NCBI RefSeq assembly: GCF_003992665.1
Contig: NZ_RZMX01000012.1
Span: 62,001-126,000, forward strand
DNA from: Pelagibacterium montanilacus
GTDB lineage: Bacteria > Pseudomonadota > Alphaproteobacteria > Rhizobiales > Devosiaceae
Reading direction: 5' to 3'
Length of the DNA: 64,000 bases
Shown here: one piece after another, positions 1 through 10,006 of the stretch
How positions within the stretch are numbered: the stretch's first letter is position 1
How the letters are laid out: every line of letters begins with the position of its first letter
Made by a program: the position numbers and the translations under genes
The notes under the pieces: generated by a model
The model's input: the letters and a program-made list of their open reading frames with translations, nothing else
The model's database searches: none
Told to the model about the DNA's origin: nothing

Positions 1-825
1 GTGGCTCAGGCCGTGTGGGGCATGGCCCAGGCCCTTTGTCCGGACCGCGAGCGCGCCGGCATCGCGCTCGGCGCCGTTATCCTTGCCGTCTTCGTGGCTG
101 GCTCGCTCGGTCAGGTCTCGGCGATCGCGCTCGGCGGGCTCGCCGGCCTGCTCCTTTGCCGCCCCGATCCCGGCACCGCGCGCCCATCGGAGGCCCAACC
201 CCTCCACATTCCTGTCTCCCGCTCCGCCGGGATCGGATTGCTGGCCGCCTTTGCGCTGCTGCTCCTTGCCTTGCCCCTCCTCGCGGGAACGGCCCAGCCC
301 ATAGCCATCTTCGATGCCTTCTACCGCGCCGGCGCGCTGGTCTTTGGCGGCGGCCACGTCGTCCTGCCCCTGCTCGAAGCCGAAGTGGTGCAAGGCGGCC
401 GAGTCGCAGCCGACCAGTTCCTCGCAGGCTATGGCGCGGCACAGGCAGTGCCCGGCCCGCTCTTCACCTTCGCGGCCTATCTCGGTGCGATTCTCGATCC
501 CGGCCCCAACGGCATCGCCGGCGCGGCCATATCGCTCGTTGCTATCTTCCTGCCCGGGCTGCTCCTGCTGGTCGGTATCATGCCCTTCTGGGACCAGTTG
601 CGGACCCGGCCCGCCATCCAGGCCGTCATGCGGGGTGCCAATGCGGCGGTCGTCGGCATTCTCGGCGCCGCGCTCTACGATCCGGTGTTCACCAGCGCCA
701 TCATCGACGGCCCGTCATTCGCCCTCGCCCTCGTCTGCTTCATACTGCTCGTCCGCTTCAGGGCACCGCCCTGGGCGATCGTTATTGCCGGCGCCATTGG
801 AGGCGTTGCGCTCTCGCTTTTGTGA
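1..825 (+). CDS. chrA: Chromate transporter ChrA, C-terminal part (5' truncated by window edge)
   Basis: Integral membrane protein of the CHR family, which exports chromate or acts as an anion antiporter. The visible 274 residues hold about six hydrophobic segments. Around residues 115-122 there is the glycine-rich FGGGHVVLP motif, followed by GYGAAQAVPGPLFTF near 143-157; both are typical of the second CHR half-domain. Full ChrA proteins have two such halves (about 390-450 residues) and only one is seen, so the gene very probably begins upstream of the window. The GTG at base 1 is not a trustworthy start. No chrB-like regulator is visible downstream. Confidence 0.85.
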   Translation: MAQAVWGMAQALCPDRERAGIALGAVILAVFVAGSLGQVSAIALGGLAGLLLCRPDPGTARPSEAQPLHIPVSRSAGIGLLAAFALLLLALPLLAGTAQPIAIFDAFYRAGALVFGGGHVVLPLLEAEVVQGGRVAADQFLAGYGAAQAVPGPLFTFAAYLGAILDPGPNGIAGAAISLVAIFLPGLLLLVGIMPFWDQLRTRPAIQAVMRGANAAVVGILGAALYDPVFTSAIIDGPSFALALVCFILLVRFRAPPWAIVIAGAIGGVALSLL

Positions 826-837
826 AATGTGATCGAA

Positions 838-866
838 CCGTCACACAGCCTATATCGAACTGTCAT
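838..866 (+). promoter_or_regulatory. Possible Pho box upstream of the phn-type transporter
   Basis: CCGTCAC at 838-844 and CTGTCAT at 860-866 lie 22 bases apart, two helical turns, upstream of the phosphonate-type ABC operon. Both resemble the 7-base CTGTCAT half-units of PhoB boxes. The central unit expected at 849 is poor, so this is only a candidate for phosphate-starvation control. Confidence 0.3.
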
Positions 867-926
867 ACGGACATGGTGGAAGGACGGTGCTCAAACAGTC
901 ACCTGTCCTTTCAAGGAGTTCAGACC

Positions 927-1805
927 GTGAACCGCCTGACCATTTCCCTCGCCGCGCTGACGCTTGCCGCGCTCACCGGCACCGCCAACGCCCAGAGCGT
1001 CGCCGACACCTGCCCCGCCACCCTTTCGATGGCCGACACCGGCATCGAAGGCATGGCATCGCTCGATGAGGCCTTCGGCCCTTTCGCGGAAAAGTTCGAG
1101 GAACTGACCGGGGTGGAGCTGGAGCTCTTCTCGCTCTCCAACCGCACCGCTGCCGGCACCGCGCTCGCCTTTGACGAAGTCGACTTCGTCTTCGCCGGCC
1201 CGTCCGAATTCGTCCTCTTCCAGCAGCTCGCCGAAATGGACATCCTGTTCTCGGTCGTGCGTCCCGAATACGGCTCGAGCTTCGTGGTCAAGGCCGACAG
1301 CGGCATCGAATCCATGGCCGACCTTGCCGGCAAGCGCGTCGCCCTCAAGGACGCCGGCTCGACCTCGGGCCACATCTTCCCGATGATGATGATGACCGAG
1401 GCTGGACTTGACGTGGACAGCGACGTCGAGATCATCATGGCCGGCGACGCCCGCATCCAGGTTCTGATCAACGATGACGTCGACGCCATGGGCGGCGGCA
1501 ACAAGGATTGGGACGCCGTGCGCGAGCAGGATCCCGAGACCGAGTATCGCCTCCTGGCCCAGACCGAGACCCTCCCCGGTGACCCGGTCGTGATGCGCGC
1601 TACCCTCGCCCAGGAGTGCCGGGACGCCCTGCGCACCACCCTGGCTGATCACCACGACGAACTCTGGGAAGCGCTGACCGCAACCGACCGCAACGCCGAC
1701 AAGTTCATCGAGCGCGGCGCCTATATGTCGTTCGAGACCGACCCGGCCATCTACGACATGGTCCGCGATGCCTACGAAGTCGCGGGTATCGCGCTGGACG
1801 ACTAG
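927..1805 (+). CDS. phnD: Phosphate/phosphite/phosphonate ABC transporter, periplasmic binding protein (PhnD family)
   Basis: Periplasmic solute-binding protein of 292 residues that delivers a phosphonate- or phosphite-like ligand to the PhnE/PhnC permease. A GTG start at 927 is chosen because AAGGAG lies just upstream (913-918) and the product begins with a clear signal peptide (NRLTISLAALTLAALTGTANA). The mature part has the type-2 periplasmic-binding features of PhnD, including FAGPSEFVLF, VKADSGIESMADLAGKRVAL and a DAGSTSGHIFP phosphate-binding-like loop. It is first in a phnD-phnC-phnE order. No C-P lyase or phosphite dehydrogenase genes are present, so the true ligand is unknown. Confidence 0.82.
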   Translation: MNRLTISLAALTLAALTGTANAQSVADTCPATLSMADTGIEGMASLDEAFGPFAEKFEELTGVELELFSLSNRTAAGTALAFDEVDFVFAGPSEFVLFQQLAEMDILFSVVRPEYGSSFVVKADSGIESMADLAGKRVALKDAGSTSGHIFPMMMMTEAGLDVDSDVEIIMAGDARIQVLINDDVDAMGGGNKDWDAVREQDPETEYRLLAQTETLPGDPVVMRATLAQECRDALRTTLADHHDELWEALTATDRNADKFIERGAYMSFETDPAIYDMVRDAYEVAGIALDD

Positions 1806-1882
1806 TCCTCCGCCAGACCGACCTCTGGCCTCCCCCGGCGCCAGTCTTCGGGGGAGGCTTTCGCATACCGAAAGGACGACAG

Positions 1883-2667
<785 letters not shown>

Positions 2668-2671
<4 letters not shown>

Positions 2672-3471
2672 CCGACCAGACCGCGTCCAGCGGCCGCGCC
2701 CCCGCGCGCTTCCGCCGCCCCTCCCCGCTCGCCTTCGTCTTGGTCATCGGCTTTGCGGCGTTTTTCGTCCAGGGCCTTGTCGGCGCCGATGTCTCACTCG
2801 ATCGCCTTCAGCGCGGCGCCTTCAATTTCGTGCGCTTCATTTCCATGGCCATCCCGCCCGATTTCACCCGCTGGCCGCGTATGGCAGCGTCGATGCTCGA
2901 AACCCTCAACATCGCGATCGTCGGCGTGGCGTTCGGGTGCCTGTTTTCCATTCCCCTGGCGTTCCTTGCCGCCACCAACACCGCGCCCCACCCGATCGTG
3001 CGCACCATTGCGCGCCTCTTCATCTCGATCTCCCGGACCATCCCAGACCTTATCTGGGCGCTGATCTTCGTGGTCGCAGTGGGCCTCGGCCCCCTCGCGG
3101 GCATTCTCGCCATCATCATGGACACGATCGGCTATGCTGCGCGGTTCTATTCCGAGCGCTTCGAGGAAGTGCCCCCCGGCCCCTCCCAGGCGCTGACCGC
3201 CACGGGTGCCGGGCGCGTATCAGTGATCCTGGGCGCGATCCTGCCCGAAAGTTTCGCCTCGATGACCGCGACCTCGCTCTACAGCGTGGAGAAGTCGATC
3301 CGCTCAGCGGTGACGCTCGGGCTCGTGGGGGCTGGCGGCATCGGGGTGGAACTGTCCACCGCCATGCGTCTCTTCCAGTACGATGTGGCTGCCGCGATCA
3401 TCCTCGTGATCCTCGTCGCCGTCATCGGCTTCGAGCACCTGTCCACCATCATCCGCCGACGCTTGCTCTGA
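2668..3471 (+). CDS. phnE: Phosphonate-type ABC transporter permease
   Basis: Inner-membrane permease of 267 residues with about six predicted membrane segments. The EAA-like coupling loop with its G-x(9)-ILPE pattern at about residues 171-194 (GPSQALTATGAGR...ILPE) matches PhnE-type BPD permeases. It starts on the ATGA overlap with phnC and ends the operon. Only one permease is present, so it presumably homodimerises. Confidence 0.88.
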
Positions 3472-3495
3472 TCGGCACCGCACCTGGCTCAGCAT

Positions 3496-3517
3496 CCCGG
3501 AGCATTCCTGCTCCGGG
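3496..3517. terminator. Hairpin after phnE, possible terminator
   Basis: Perfect 9-base inverted repeat CCCGGAGCA/TGCTCCGGG with a TTCC loop, 25 bases after the phnE stop and before the 3' end of the convergent tRNA gene. There is no T-tract on the plus strand, so intrinsic termination is uncertain. Confidence 0.4.
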
Positions 3518-3543
3518 CCCGGTGTTCATGTCTGGAAAAGCTC

Positions 3544-3630
3544 TGGTGCGGGCGGCGGGACTCGAACCCGCACGGGGATACCCCCTCAAGATTTTAAGTC
3601 TTGTGTGTCTACCGGTTCCACCACGCCCGC
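3544..3630 (-). tRNA. tRNA-Leu (anticodon UAA)
   Basis: On the minus strand a complete type-II tRNA folds. The acceptor stem is GCGGGCG/CGCCCGC with discriminator A and an encoded CCA end (3544-3546). The anticodon stem is CAAGA/TCTTG with loop CTTAAAA, giving anticodon TAA. There is a long variable arm (AGGGGGTATCCCC) and the T-arm contains GTTCGAGTC. It decodes the rare UUA codon of this GC-rich genome. Confidence 0.97.
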
Positions 3631-3642
3631 GGTGAAGTGCGT

Positions 3643-4137
3643 TCAGTCCGTGCCGCCCGTGATCGGGGGCGCGTACGAGAAGTCCAGATCCCAGGGGAAG
3701 TAGATCCAGGTGTCCTGGCTCACTTCCGTAATGAAGGTGTCAACCATCTCCCGGCCCTGCGGCTTGGCATAGACCGTCGCGAAATGGGCGTTGGGCAGCA
3801 TGTCGCGAACCGCGCGCGCCGTGGCACCCGTGTCCACCAGATCGTCGATGATCAGCAGCCGCTCGCCCGAGGCATCGGCGGCCAGAAGGTCGGAGTTGAT
3901 CGCTTTGAGAACCGTGATCTGGCCCTGGTTCTTGTGATCGTAGGATTTGACCGAAACGCTCTCGACCATCCGGACATTGAGCTCGCGCGCGATGATCGCC
4001 GCGGGCACCAGCCCCCCGCGCGTGATCGCCACGATGGCGCGGAACGGGCCTTCGCTGGTCAGCCGCCAGGCGAGCGCACGGGAATCGCGATGGAACTGAT
4101 CCCAGGAAACAGGGAACGACTTGTTGGGCTGGTTCAT
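3643..4137 (-). CDS. gpt: Xanthine (guanine) phosphoribosyltransferase
   Basis: Purine-salvage enzyme (164 residues) joining PRPP to xanthine or guanine. The PRPP-binding motif [13 protein letters not shown] lies at 94-106, and [18 protein letters not shown] near 37-54 forms the hood region; length and motifs match Gpt. Its ATG overlaps the stop region of the upstream CinA-type gene by four bases (4134-4137), so the two are co-transcribed and coupled. Confidence 0.92.
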   Translation of the reverse strand: MNQPNKSFPVSWDQFHRDSRALAWRLTSEGPFRAIVAITRGGLVPAAIIARELNVRMVESVSVKSYDHKNQGQITVLKAINSDLLAADASGERLLIIDDLVDTGATARAVRDMLPNAHFATVYAKPQGREMVDTFITEVSQDTWIYFPWDLDFSYAPPITGGTD

Positions 4138-4937
4138 GCTGAGGTGTCCTCGGGGATCGTGATGTTGCGTTCGGCGTGAAGGGTGTCGACCAGCTTGCGA
4201 ACCTCGGCGGTCGCCTGCTCGAGCCGGTCGATGTCGTGGCTGCGCATCACAAGATACGTCATGACGTGGGCATGGCCCATCTGCGGGTACGACCCGATCT
4301 TGACGTCCGGATACGCCTCCTGGATTTTGCCGAGCGGCCCGCCGACCGTCCCCTCGCCCACGCCCGCCGCCACGGTGCGGCTCTCGACCTTGCGCCCGCC
4401 ACGGAGCGTGGGCGCCAGCGCCTCGAGCATGGCACGCATGATCACCGGCACTCCGGCCATCACGTGCACGTTCTCGATCCTGAAGCCCGGCGCCGCGGAA
4501 ACCGAATTGACGATCAGATCCGCGCCCTCGGGAATCCGCGCCATGCGCAGCCGGGATTCGGTCACCTCGATATTGGATTCCTTCCAGCGCGTCTCTAGCA
4601 TCGCCCGCGCGTCCGGGTTGATCGGCAGGGCCACCCCGAAGGCCTTGGCCACCGCATCGGCGGTGATGTCGTCATGGGTCGGCCCGATCCCGCCGGTCGT
4701 GAACACATAGCTGTAGCGCGCCCGCAGCGTGTTGATCGCCTCGATGATCATGTCCATGTCGTCGGGCACGATCCGGACTTCGGCCAGCTCGATGCCCAGA
4801 TCGGCGCAGAACACCGCCGTGGCGTTGATGTTGACGTCCTGGGTGCGGCCCGACAGGATTTCATCGCCAATAACGATGAGCCCTGCGGTTACTGTGGCTT
4901 CTGACATGGGATTGACCGGCTGAACATGGGAGGTCAT
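4134..4937 (-). CDS. CinA N-terminal/MoaB-like molybdopterin-binding domain protein
   Basis: Protein of 267 residues carrying the MoCF-biosynthesis fold of Cin[17 protein letters not shown] near the N terminus, and [13 protein letters not shown], the conserved GGxGPTxDD loop. The C-terminal nicotinamide-nucleotide amidase domain of full CinA (about 400 residues) is absent, as is common in alphaproteobacterial competence/damage-inducible protein A. A start at the second methionine ([11 protein letters not shown], 4904) is equally plausible. It is upstream of and coupled to gpt. The exact reaction is unknown. Confidence 0.8.
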   Translation of the reverse strand: MTSHVQPVNPMSEATVTAGLIVIGDEILSGRTQDVNINATAVFCADLGIELAEVRIVPDDMDMIIEAINTLRARYSYVFTTGGIGPTHDDITADAVAKAFGVALPINPDARAMLETRWKESNIEVTESRLRMARIPEGADLIVNSVSAAPGFRIENVHVMAGVPVIMRAMLEALAPTLRGGRKVESRTVAAGVGEGTVGGPLGKIQEAYPDVKIGSYPQMGHAHVMTYLVMRSHDIDRLEQATAEVRKLVDTLHAERNITIPEDTSA

Positions 4938-4984
4938 GGATGCCCGCCCGGCCCCGAAAAATCAAGCCGAACTGAAGTCTTGCC

Positions 4985-5695
4985 ATGCTGTTTCCCACCC
5001 CACTCGTCCCCGGAACCCTGCTGAGGCGCTACAAGAGGTTCCTCGCCGATGTGATTCTGGACACTGGCGAAGAGATCATCGCCCACTGTGCCAATCCCGG
5101 CGCCATGACCGGGCTTGCGGCCCCGGGTCTGCCCGTCTGGCTCTCGCGCTCGGACGATCCCAGGCGCAAGCTCGCCCATTCGCTCGAACTCGTCGAACTG
5201 CACACCGGGCTCGTCGGCATCAACACCGCCCACCCCAACCGCATCGTCGGCGAAGCCCTGCGAGCCCGCGCCATTCCCGAACTCGCGGCCTACCGAACCA
5301 TCCGACCGGAGGTGAAATACGCCGACAAGAGCCGGGTCGATTTCCACCTCAGCGGGCCGGGGCTTCCCGATTGCTATCTCGAGGTCAAGAACGTCCACCT
5401 TGTGCGCAGGGACGGCCTTGCCGAATTCCCCGATTCCGTCACCGCCCGCGGCGCGCGGCATCTGGCCGATCTGGCGCGGATGGTGGGCGAAGGGCACAGA
5501 GCGGTGATGCTCTATCTTGTCCAGCGCACGGACTGCACCCATTTCGATCTCGCCGCCGACATCGACCCCGCCTATGCCGGGGCCTTCGAAGCGGCCCGCA
5601 CCGCCGGTGTCGAGGCCATCTGCCACGGCACGACCATCACCCGCGAAGCGATAACGCTCGCCGCCCCCCTTCCCTTCGCGCCGGGTCGAGGCTAG
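4985..5695 (+). CDS. sfsA: SfsA family DNA/RNA nuclease-like protein
   Basis: Protein of 236 residues matching the SfsA (sugar fermentation stimulation) family along its whole length. It shows an OB-fold-like N terminus (LVPGTLLRRYKRFLADV) followed by AHCANPGAMTGL, SRVDFHL and CYLEVKNVHL. The ExK within the last motif is the nuclease-like core. It diverges from the minus-strand cinA-like gene and is followed 26 bases later by map. The cellular role of SfsA is not well established. Confidence 0.9.
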   Translation: MLFPTPLVPGTLLRRYKRFLADVILDTGEEIIAHCANPGAMTGLAAPGLPVWLSRSDDPRRKLAHSLELVELHTGLVGINTAHPNRIVGEALRARAIPELAAYRTIRPEVKYADKSRVDFHLSGPGLPDCYLEVKNVHLVRRDGLAEFPDSVTARGARHLADLARMVGEGHRAVMLYLVQRTDCTHFDLAADIDPAYAGAFEAARTAGVEAICHGTTITREAITLAAPLPFAPGRG

Positions 5696-5721
5696 ATTCG
5701 CGGCCCTGTCCGGAGACTGCA

Positions 5722-6555
5722 ATGACCACTTACGTAGATGCCACCGCCAAGAAGAAACGTATGGCCGGGATCATCCCCATCCACGGCGCCGAGGGCTTTG
5801 CGGGCATGCGCAAGGCGGGGGCCCTCACGGCCGAAGCGCTCGATCTGCTGGTGCCCATGGTCGAGCCCGGCGTGCCGACCGCCACGCTCGACCGCTTCGT
5901 TTACGAATTCGCGCGCGACAACGGCGCGATTCCCGCGACATTGAACTATCGTGGCTACCGCTATTCCACATGCACCTCGATCAACCACGTGGTCTGCCAC
6001 GGCATGCCGTCCGATCGTCCCCTGCGCGAAGGCGATATCGTCAATATCGACGTCACCCTGATCGTGGACGGCTGGCACGGCGATTCCAGCCGCATGTATC
6101 CTGTCGGGGCGATCTCGCGAAAGGCAGAGCGCCTGATCGAGATCACCTATGAATCCCTGCGCCTGGGCATCCAGGAGGCCCGCGCGGGCAACACCACCGG
6201 AGACATCGGCGCGGCCATCCAGCGCTATGCGGAATGCGAGCGCGCCAGCGTCGTGCGCGATTTCGTGGGCCATGGCCTGGGGCGGCTCTTTCACGACGAG
6301 CCCAACATCCTTCATTTCGGCAACCCCGGCACCGGCGTCGAGATCAAGCCCGGCATGATCTTCACCATCGAGCCCATGATCAATCTGGGTCGCCCGCAGG
6401 TGAAAATCCTCAATGATGGCTGGACCGCCGTTACCCGCGACCGGACGCTCTCGGCCCAGTGCGAGCATTCCATCGGCATCACCGAGGATGGCGTGGAAGT
6501 CTTCACCGCGTCCCCCCGGGGCCTCTTTGACCCTCTGGCAGCGCGCACCGGATGA
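5722..6555 (+). CDS. map: Methionine aminopeptidase, type I
   Basis: Removes the initiator methionine from nascent proteins in the cytosol. The ATG at 5722 gives a 277-residue protein; the frame is open further upstream, but those codons overlap sfsA and look non-coding. The five metal ligands of the pita-bread fold are present: D110, D121, H184, E217 and E248. SINHVVCHG precedes them. The gene overlaps radC by four bases. Confidence 0.95.
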   Translation: MTTYVDATAKKKRMAGIIPIHGAEGFAGMRKAGALTAEALDLLVPMVEPGVPTATLDRFVYEFARDNGAIPATLNYRGYRYSTCTSINHVVCHGMPSDRPLREGDIVNIDVTLIVDGWHGDSSRMYPVGAISRKAERLIEITYESLRLGIQEARAGNTTGDIGAAIQRYAECERASVVRDFVGHGLGRLFHDEPNILHFGNPGTGVEIKPGMIFTIEPMINLGRPQVKILNDGWTAVTRDRTLSAQCEHSIGITEDGVEVFTASPRGLFDPLAARTG

Positions 6556-7262
6556 CGCGTCGCGGGGGCCTATCGGAATCACAGCCGGCCCGTCCCCACT
6601 ATCACGGGCACCGGGAGCGCCTCAGGGAGCGCTTCGTCACCGGCGGCTCCGCAGCGCTTCAGGATTACGAATTGCTCGAGCTGGTGCTCTTCCGCATCCT
6701 GCCGCGCCGGGACACCAAGCCCATCGCCAAGGCCATGCTCGAACGCTTCGGCAGCTTTTCCGAGGCGCTGGGCGCACCGCCCCATCTGCTCGAGGAAATC
6801 GATGGGCTCGGGCCCACCGCCATTGCCGACCTCAAGGTCATCCTCGCCGCCGCCCAGCGCATCGGGCGCGATGCCATCCAGGACCGTCCGATTCTCTCCT
6901 CATGGAGCGAGGTCGTCGACTACTGCAAGGCCCAGATGGCCTATGAGACAAAGGAACAGTTCCGCATCCTGTTCCTGGACAAGAAGAACCGGCTGATCGC
7001 CGACGAGGTCCAGCAGACCGGGACGGTCGATCACACCCCCGTCTATCCCCGCGAGGTGATCAGGCGCAGCCTCGAGCTCTCGGCCACAGCCCTGATTCTG
7101 GTGCACAATCACCCCTCGGGCGACCCGGCCCCGTCTTCCGCCGATATCACCATGACCCGGCAGATCCTCGACATCGCCAAGCCGCTGGGCATCTCGGTGC
7201 ATGACCACATCATCATCGGACGCTCGGGACATGCCTCCCTGCGCGGCATGAAGCTGATCTGA
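6552..7262 (+). CDS. radC: RadC family JAMM-domain protein
   Basis: Protein of 236 residues with an N-terminal helix-hairpin-helix-like part (about residues 40-100, including [11 protein letters not shown]) and a C-terminal JAMM metalloprotease-like fold. The motif [14 protein letters not shown] at 185-198 supplies the zinc ligands H185, H187 and D198. The name radC is historical and a DNA-repair role is doubtful. Its start overlaps the end of map (ATGA-type). Confidence 0.92.
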   Translation: MTRRGGLSESQPARPHYHGHRERLRERFVTGGSAALQDYELLELVLFRILPRRDTKPIAKAMLERFGSFSEALGAPPHLLEEIDGLGPTAIADLKVILAAAQRIGRDAIQDRPILSSWSEVVDYCKAQMAYETKEQFRILFLDKKNRLIADEVQQTGTVDHTPVYPREVIRRSLELSATALILVHNHPSGDPAPSSADITMTRQILDIAKPLGISVHDHIIIGRSGHASLRGMKLI

Positions 7263-7273
7263 GCTTGTGAACT

Positions 7274-7377
7274 TAGAGCGTTTCCAGGACAAGTGGAAAC
7301 ACTTTTCCGGTTCGGAAACGCGACAAATCAAAGACTTAGAGCTCCTGTTCTGATTCAATCAGAACAGGATATGCTCT
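7274..7377. repeat. Palindromic intergenic repeat, copy A (full length)
   Basis: About 104 bases beginning TAGAGCGTTTCC and ending GGATATGCTCT. The left part holds a GTTTCC...GGAAAC inverted repeat; the right part holds CCTGTTCTGATT/AATCAGAACAGG with a single central base. Near-identical copies occur at 12040-12142 and 42202-42300, and right-end fragments at 41778-41832 and 48391-48451. It resembles RIME-type mosaic elements of rhizobia (inference). Confidence 0.9.
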
Positions 7378-7392
7378 TGGAGCGCTGCTGCT

Positions 7393-8130
7393 CTACCCGA
7401 ACTCGGCCAGCGCCGGGAACGTCTCGAGGAACCAGAACGAGATGCGGGTGAAATTGCCCGTCAGGAACAGCACCCCGATTACAACGAGAAAGGCGCCCAT
7501 CACCTTCTCCACCGTGCCCAGATGCTTGCGGAAGCCCTCAAAGAAGGTGAGGAACGGCCCGAGCGCCAGCGCAGCCAGCAGGAACGGCACGCCCAGCCCG
7601 GCCGAATAGACGCCCAGAAGCGCCGCCCCTTCCCAGGCTGTGTTCTGGTTGGCCGCCACCGTCAGGATCGCGGCCAGAACCGGCCCGATGCACGGCGTCC
7701 AGCCGATCGCGAACGCCAGCCCGAGGAGGAACCCGCCCGCCGGCCCGCTCGCGAGCTTGGGCCCCTCGAACCGAAATTGCCGGTAGAGCGCGGAGATCCG
7801 GAACAGCCCCAGAAAATGCAGGCCCATGATGATGATCACGATGCCAGCCAGCGGCATCAGCAGCGGCAGTGCGCGGCGCAGCGCCTGACCGAAGACCGTC
7901 GCGGTCGCCCCAAAGGCGATGAACACCACCGAGAACCCGATCACAAAACACAGCGCGGTGATCGCGGTGCGCCGGTAGAGCGCCCCGCCCTGCACCCCCT
8001 CGTCCCGCAGCCGCTCGAACGTCGCCCCGCTCATATAGGTCAGATAGGGCGGCACGAGCGGGAGCACGCACGGGCTGAGAAAGCTCAGTATTCCGGCGCC
8101 GAAGACGGCGTACAGCTCGAAGCCGAACAT
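7393..8130 (-). CDS. CcdA/DsbD-like membrane protein (cytochrome c biogenesis family)
   Basis: Polytopic inner-membrane protein (245 residues, about six membrane segments) of the CcdA family, which carries reducing equivalents from cytoplasmic thioredoxin to the periplasm. Conserved cysteines lie in FLSPCVLPLVPPYL near residue 18 and in GWTPCIGPVLAAIL. The start at 8130 is chosen over the upstream in-frame methionine because a GGGGAG ribosome site precedes it and the product opens in the first membrane helix. Its TAG stop (7393-7395) lies in a GCTCTA motif next to repeat copy A. Confidence 0.88.
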   Translation of the reverse strand: MFGFELYAVFGAGILSFLSPCVLPLVPPYLTYMSGATFERLRDEGVQGGALYRRTAITALCFVIGFSVVFIAFGATATVFGQALRRALPLLMPLAGIVIIIMGLHFLGLFRISALYRQFRFEGPKLASGPAGGFLLGLAFAIGWTPCIGPVLAAILTVAANQNTAWEGAALLGVYSAGLGVPFLLAALALGPFLTFFEGFRKHLGTVEKVMGAFLVVIGVLFLTGNFTRISFWFLETFPALAEFG

Positions 8131-8279
8131 GGGGGCTCCCCTTGGTGGATGCCGCCGTTCTATCGCGTCACAAGATTTAGGCAATGGTCAGCGGTGACGC
8201 ATCGCAGGGGTGTGATGGGCCCGGCTGGCCGATTCCAGTCCGAACGCCTATAGATGCCCCACCGGCCGGGGAGGATTTC

Positions 8280-9146
8280 ATGCGCCTTGCGCTTTTGACG
8301 GGTGTCGCGATGATCGCGTTCGCCGCCAATTCGGTGCTCGCCCGGATGGCGCTAGGCTCCGATCTGATCGATGCCGCAAGCTATACCGGAATACGGCTGA
8401 TTTCCGGGGCAGCGCTACTGTTCGTGCTGGTCAGCCTGCGTGCCCCGGCGCGCGCCTCCGGCCGCATCGGCGGCGGCTGGGCCGGCGCCGCATCGCTCCT
8501 GGGCTATGCCCTGGCCTTTTCCCTCGCCTATCTCATGGTCGGAGCCGGCATGGGTGCCCTCATCCTGTTTGCCAGTGTCCAGATCAGCATGCTCGGCTGG
8601 GCACTCTGGAAGGGCGACCGGATGAGCATCGCGGAATGGTCGGGCGTAGCGCTCGCCCTTGCGTCCCTAGCCTATCTGCTCTCCCCCGGCGCGGCAGCCC
8701 CCAACCCGGTCGGCGCGGCACTGATGGCGGGTGCCGGCGCCTGCTGGGCCGCCTATTCGCTCATCGGGCGCGGCTCGGCTTCGCCCCTCGCCGATACGGC
8801 GGGCAATTTCATCCGCTGCGTGCCCCTCAGCCTCGTGTTGCTCGGCGGACTGGCCCTCGCCGGCAACGCCACGCTCGAAGGCATTCTGCTCGCCTGCGCG
8901 TCGGGGGCCATCGCATCGGGCCTGGGCTATGCCATCTGGTATCTGGCCCTGCCCGGGCTGTCGCGCACACAGGCCTCCGCCGTCCAGCTGACGGTTCCCG
9001 CCATCGCGGCTTTGGGGGGAATCATCCTCGTGGGCGAGCCCCTGACCACGCGGCTGGTCCTCGCCTCGGCCGGCATTCTCGGCGGAGTCGCCCTGGCCCT
9101 GATCGCGGCGGATCGCCGAAAACGCCGCGCCCTCACCGCCGCTTAG
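8280..9146 (+). CDS. DMT-superfamily (EamA) transporter
   Basis: Inner-membrane protein of 288 residues with ten hydrophobic segments arranged as two EamA repeats, as in small-metabolite exporters. The ATG at 8280 follows GGGGAGGA at proper spacing; the frame extends upstream without a better start. The substrate cannot be deduced. The TAG stop is the first triplet of a second, different palindromic intergenic element (9144-9217). Confidence 0.85.
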   Translation: MRLALLTGVAMIAFAANSVLARMALGSDLIDAASYTGIRLISGAALLFVLVSLRAPARASGRIGGGWAGAASLLGYALAFSLAYLMVGAGMGALILFASVQISMLGWALWKGDRMSIAEWSGVALALASLAYLLSPGAAAPNPVGAALMAGAGACWAAYSLIGRGSASPLADTAGNFIRCVPLSLVLLGGLALAGNATLEGILLACASGAIASGLGYAIWYLALPGLSRTQASAVQLTVPAIAALGGIILVGEPLTTRLVLASAGILGGVALALIAADRRKRRALTAA

Positions 9147-9217
9147 ACCAAAGTTCGGCGCGAAAATGAGCCTGTGCAGCAAATCCGCGTTTCATCCACG
9201 GCCGGATTTGCTCTAAG
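9144..9217. repeat. Inverted-repeat intergenic element, second type
   Basis: Begins TAGACCAAAG at the stop codon of the DMT gene and ends GCTCTAAG. It contains the perfect 10-base arms AGCAAATCCG (9178-9187) and CGGATTTGCT (9203-9212) around a 15-base spacer. It shares the GCTCTA end with the other repeat family but has a different core. Only this copy is seen. Confidence 0.6.
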
Positions 9218-9269
9218 AAGCCCCCGAACCGCCTGCCCCCGATCGGACAGCGCCTCAGGGAGACCCGCC

Positions 9270-9950
9270 ATGAGCCAACGCCCCATCATCATCTCGCCGT
9301 CGATCCTCTCGGCTGATTTCGCCCGGCTGGGCGATGAGGTGCGCGCCATCGGCGCAGCGGGGGCCGAATGGGTGCATGTGGATGTCATGGACGGCCATTT
9401 CGTGCCCAACATCACCATCGGTCCGCTGATCGTCGAGGCCATCCGCCCGGTCACCGACAAGGTGCTGGACGTCCACCTCATGATCGCGCCCGCCGACCCT
9501 TATCTCGAGGCCTTCGCCACCGCCGGCGCCGACATCATCACCGTGCACGCCGAAGCTGGCCCCCATCTTGACCGCTCTCTCCAGACCATTCGCGCTCTGG
9601 GCAAGCGCGCCGGCGTCTCGCTCAACCCCGCCACCCCCGTCTCGGCCATCCAGCACGTTCTCGACCGGCTGGACCTGATCCTCATCATGAGCGTCAATCC
9701 CGGTTTCGGCGGACAGGCGTTCATCCCCGAAGCCCTGCGCAAGGTGCGCGAGGCCCGCGCGCTGATGGGCGATCGCACTATCGACATCGAGGTCGACGGC
9801 GGGGTCACCCCGGCCAATGCCGGCGACCTCGCCGAAGCGGGCGCCAATGTGCTGGTTGCCGGCTCGGCGATCTTCAAGGGCAACGACCCCGCCACCTACA
9901 CCCCCCGCATCACCGCCCTGCGCGATGCGGCATCGGAGCGTCTGCGCTAA
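9270..9950 (+). CDS. rpe: Ribulose-phosphate 3-epimerase
   Basis: Pentose-phosphate enzyme (226 residues) interconverting ribulose-5-phosphate and xylulose-5-phosphate, with a TIM-barrel fold. Hallmarks are [13 protein letters not shown], the metal/catalytic [29 protein letters not shown] and the final EVDGGV. The start at 9270 (MSQRPI) follows CAGGGAGA; an earlier in-frame methionine would add residues encoded by the repeat region. Confidence 0.95.
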   Translation: MSQRPIIISPSILSADFARLGDEVRAIGAAGAEWVHVDVMDGHFVPNITIGPLIVEAIRPVTDKVLDVHLMIAPADPYLEAFATAGADIITVHAEAGPHLDRSLQTIRALGKRAGVSLNPATPVSAIQHVLDRLDLILIMSVNPGFGGQAFIPEALRKVREARALMGDRTIDIEVDGGVTPANAGDLAEAGANVLVAGSAIFKGNDPATYTPRITALRDAASERLR

Positions 9951-10006
9951 GCCACGATCGAGCCGCTTCGTCATGATTCACTCTCAGAAAAAGGTCCGCT
10001 AACCTC

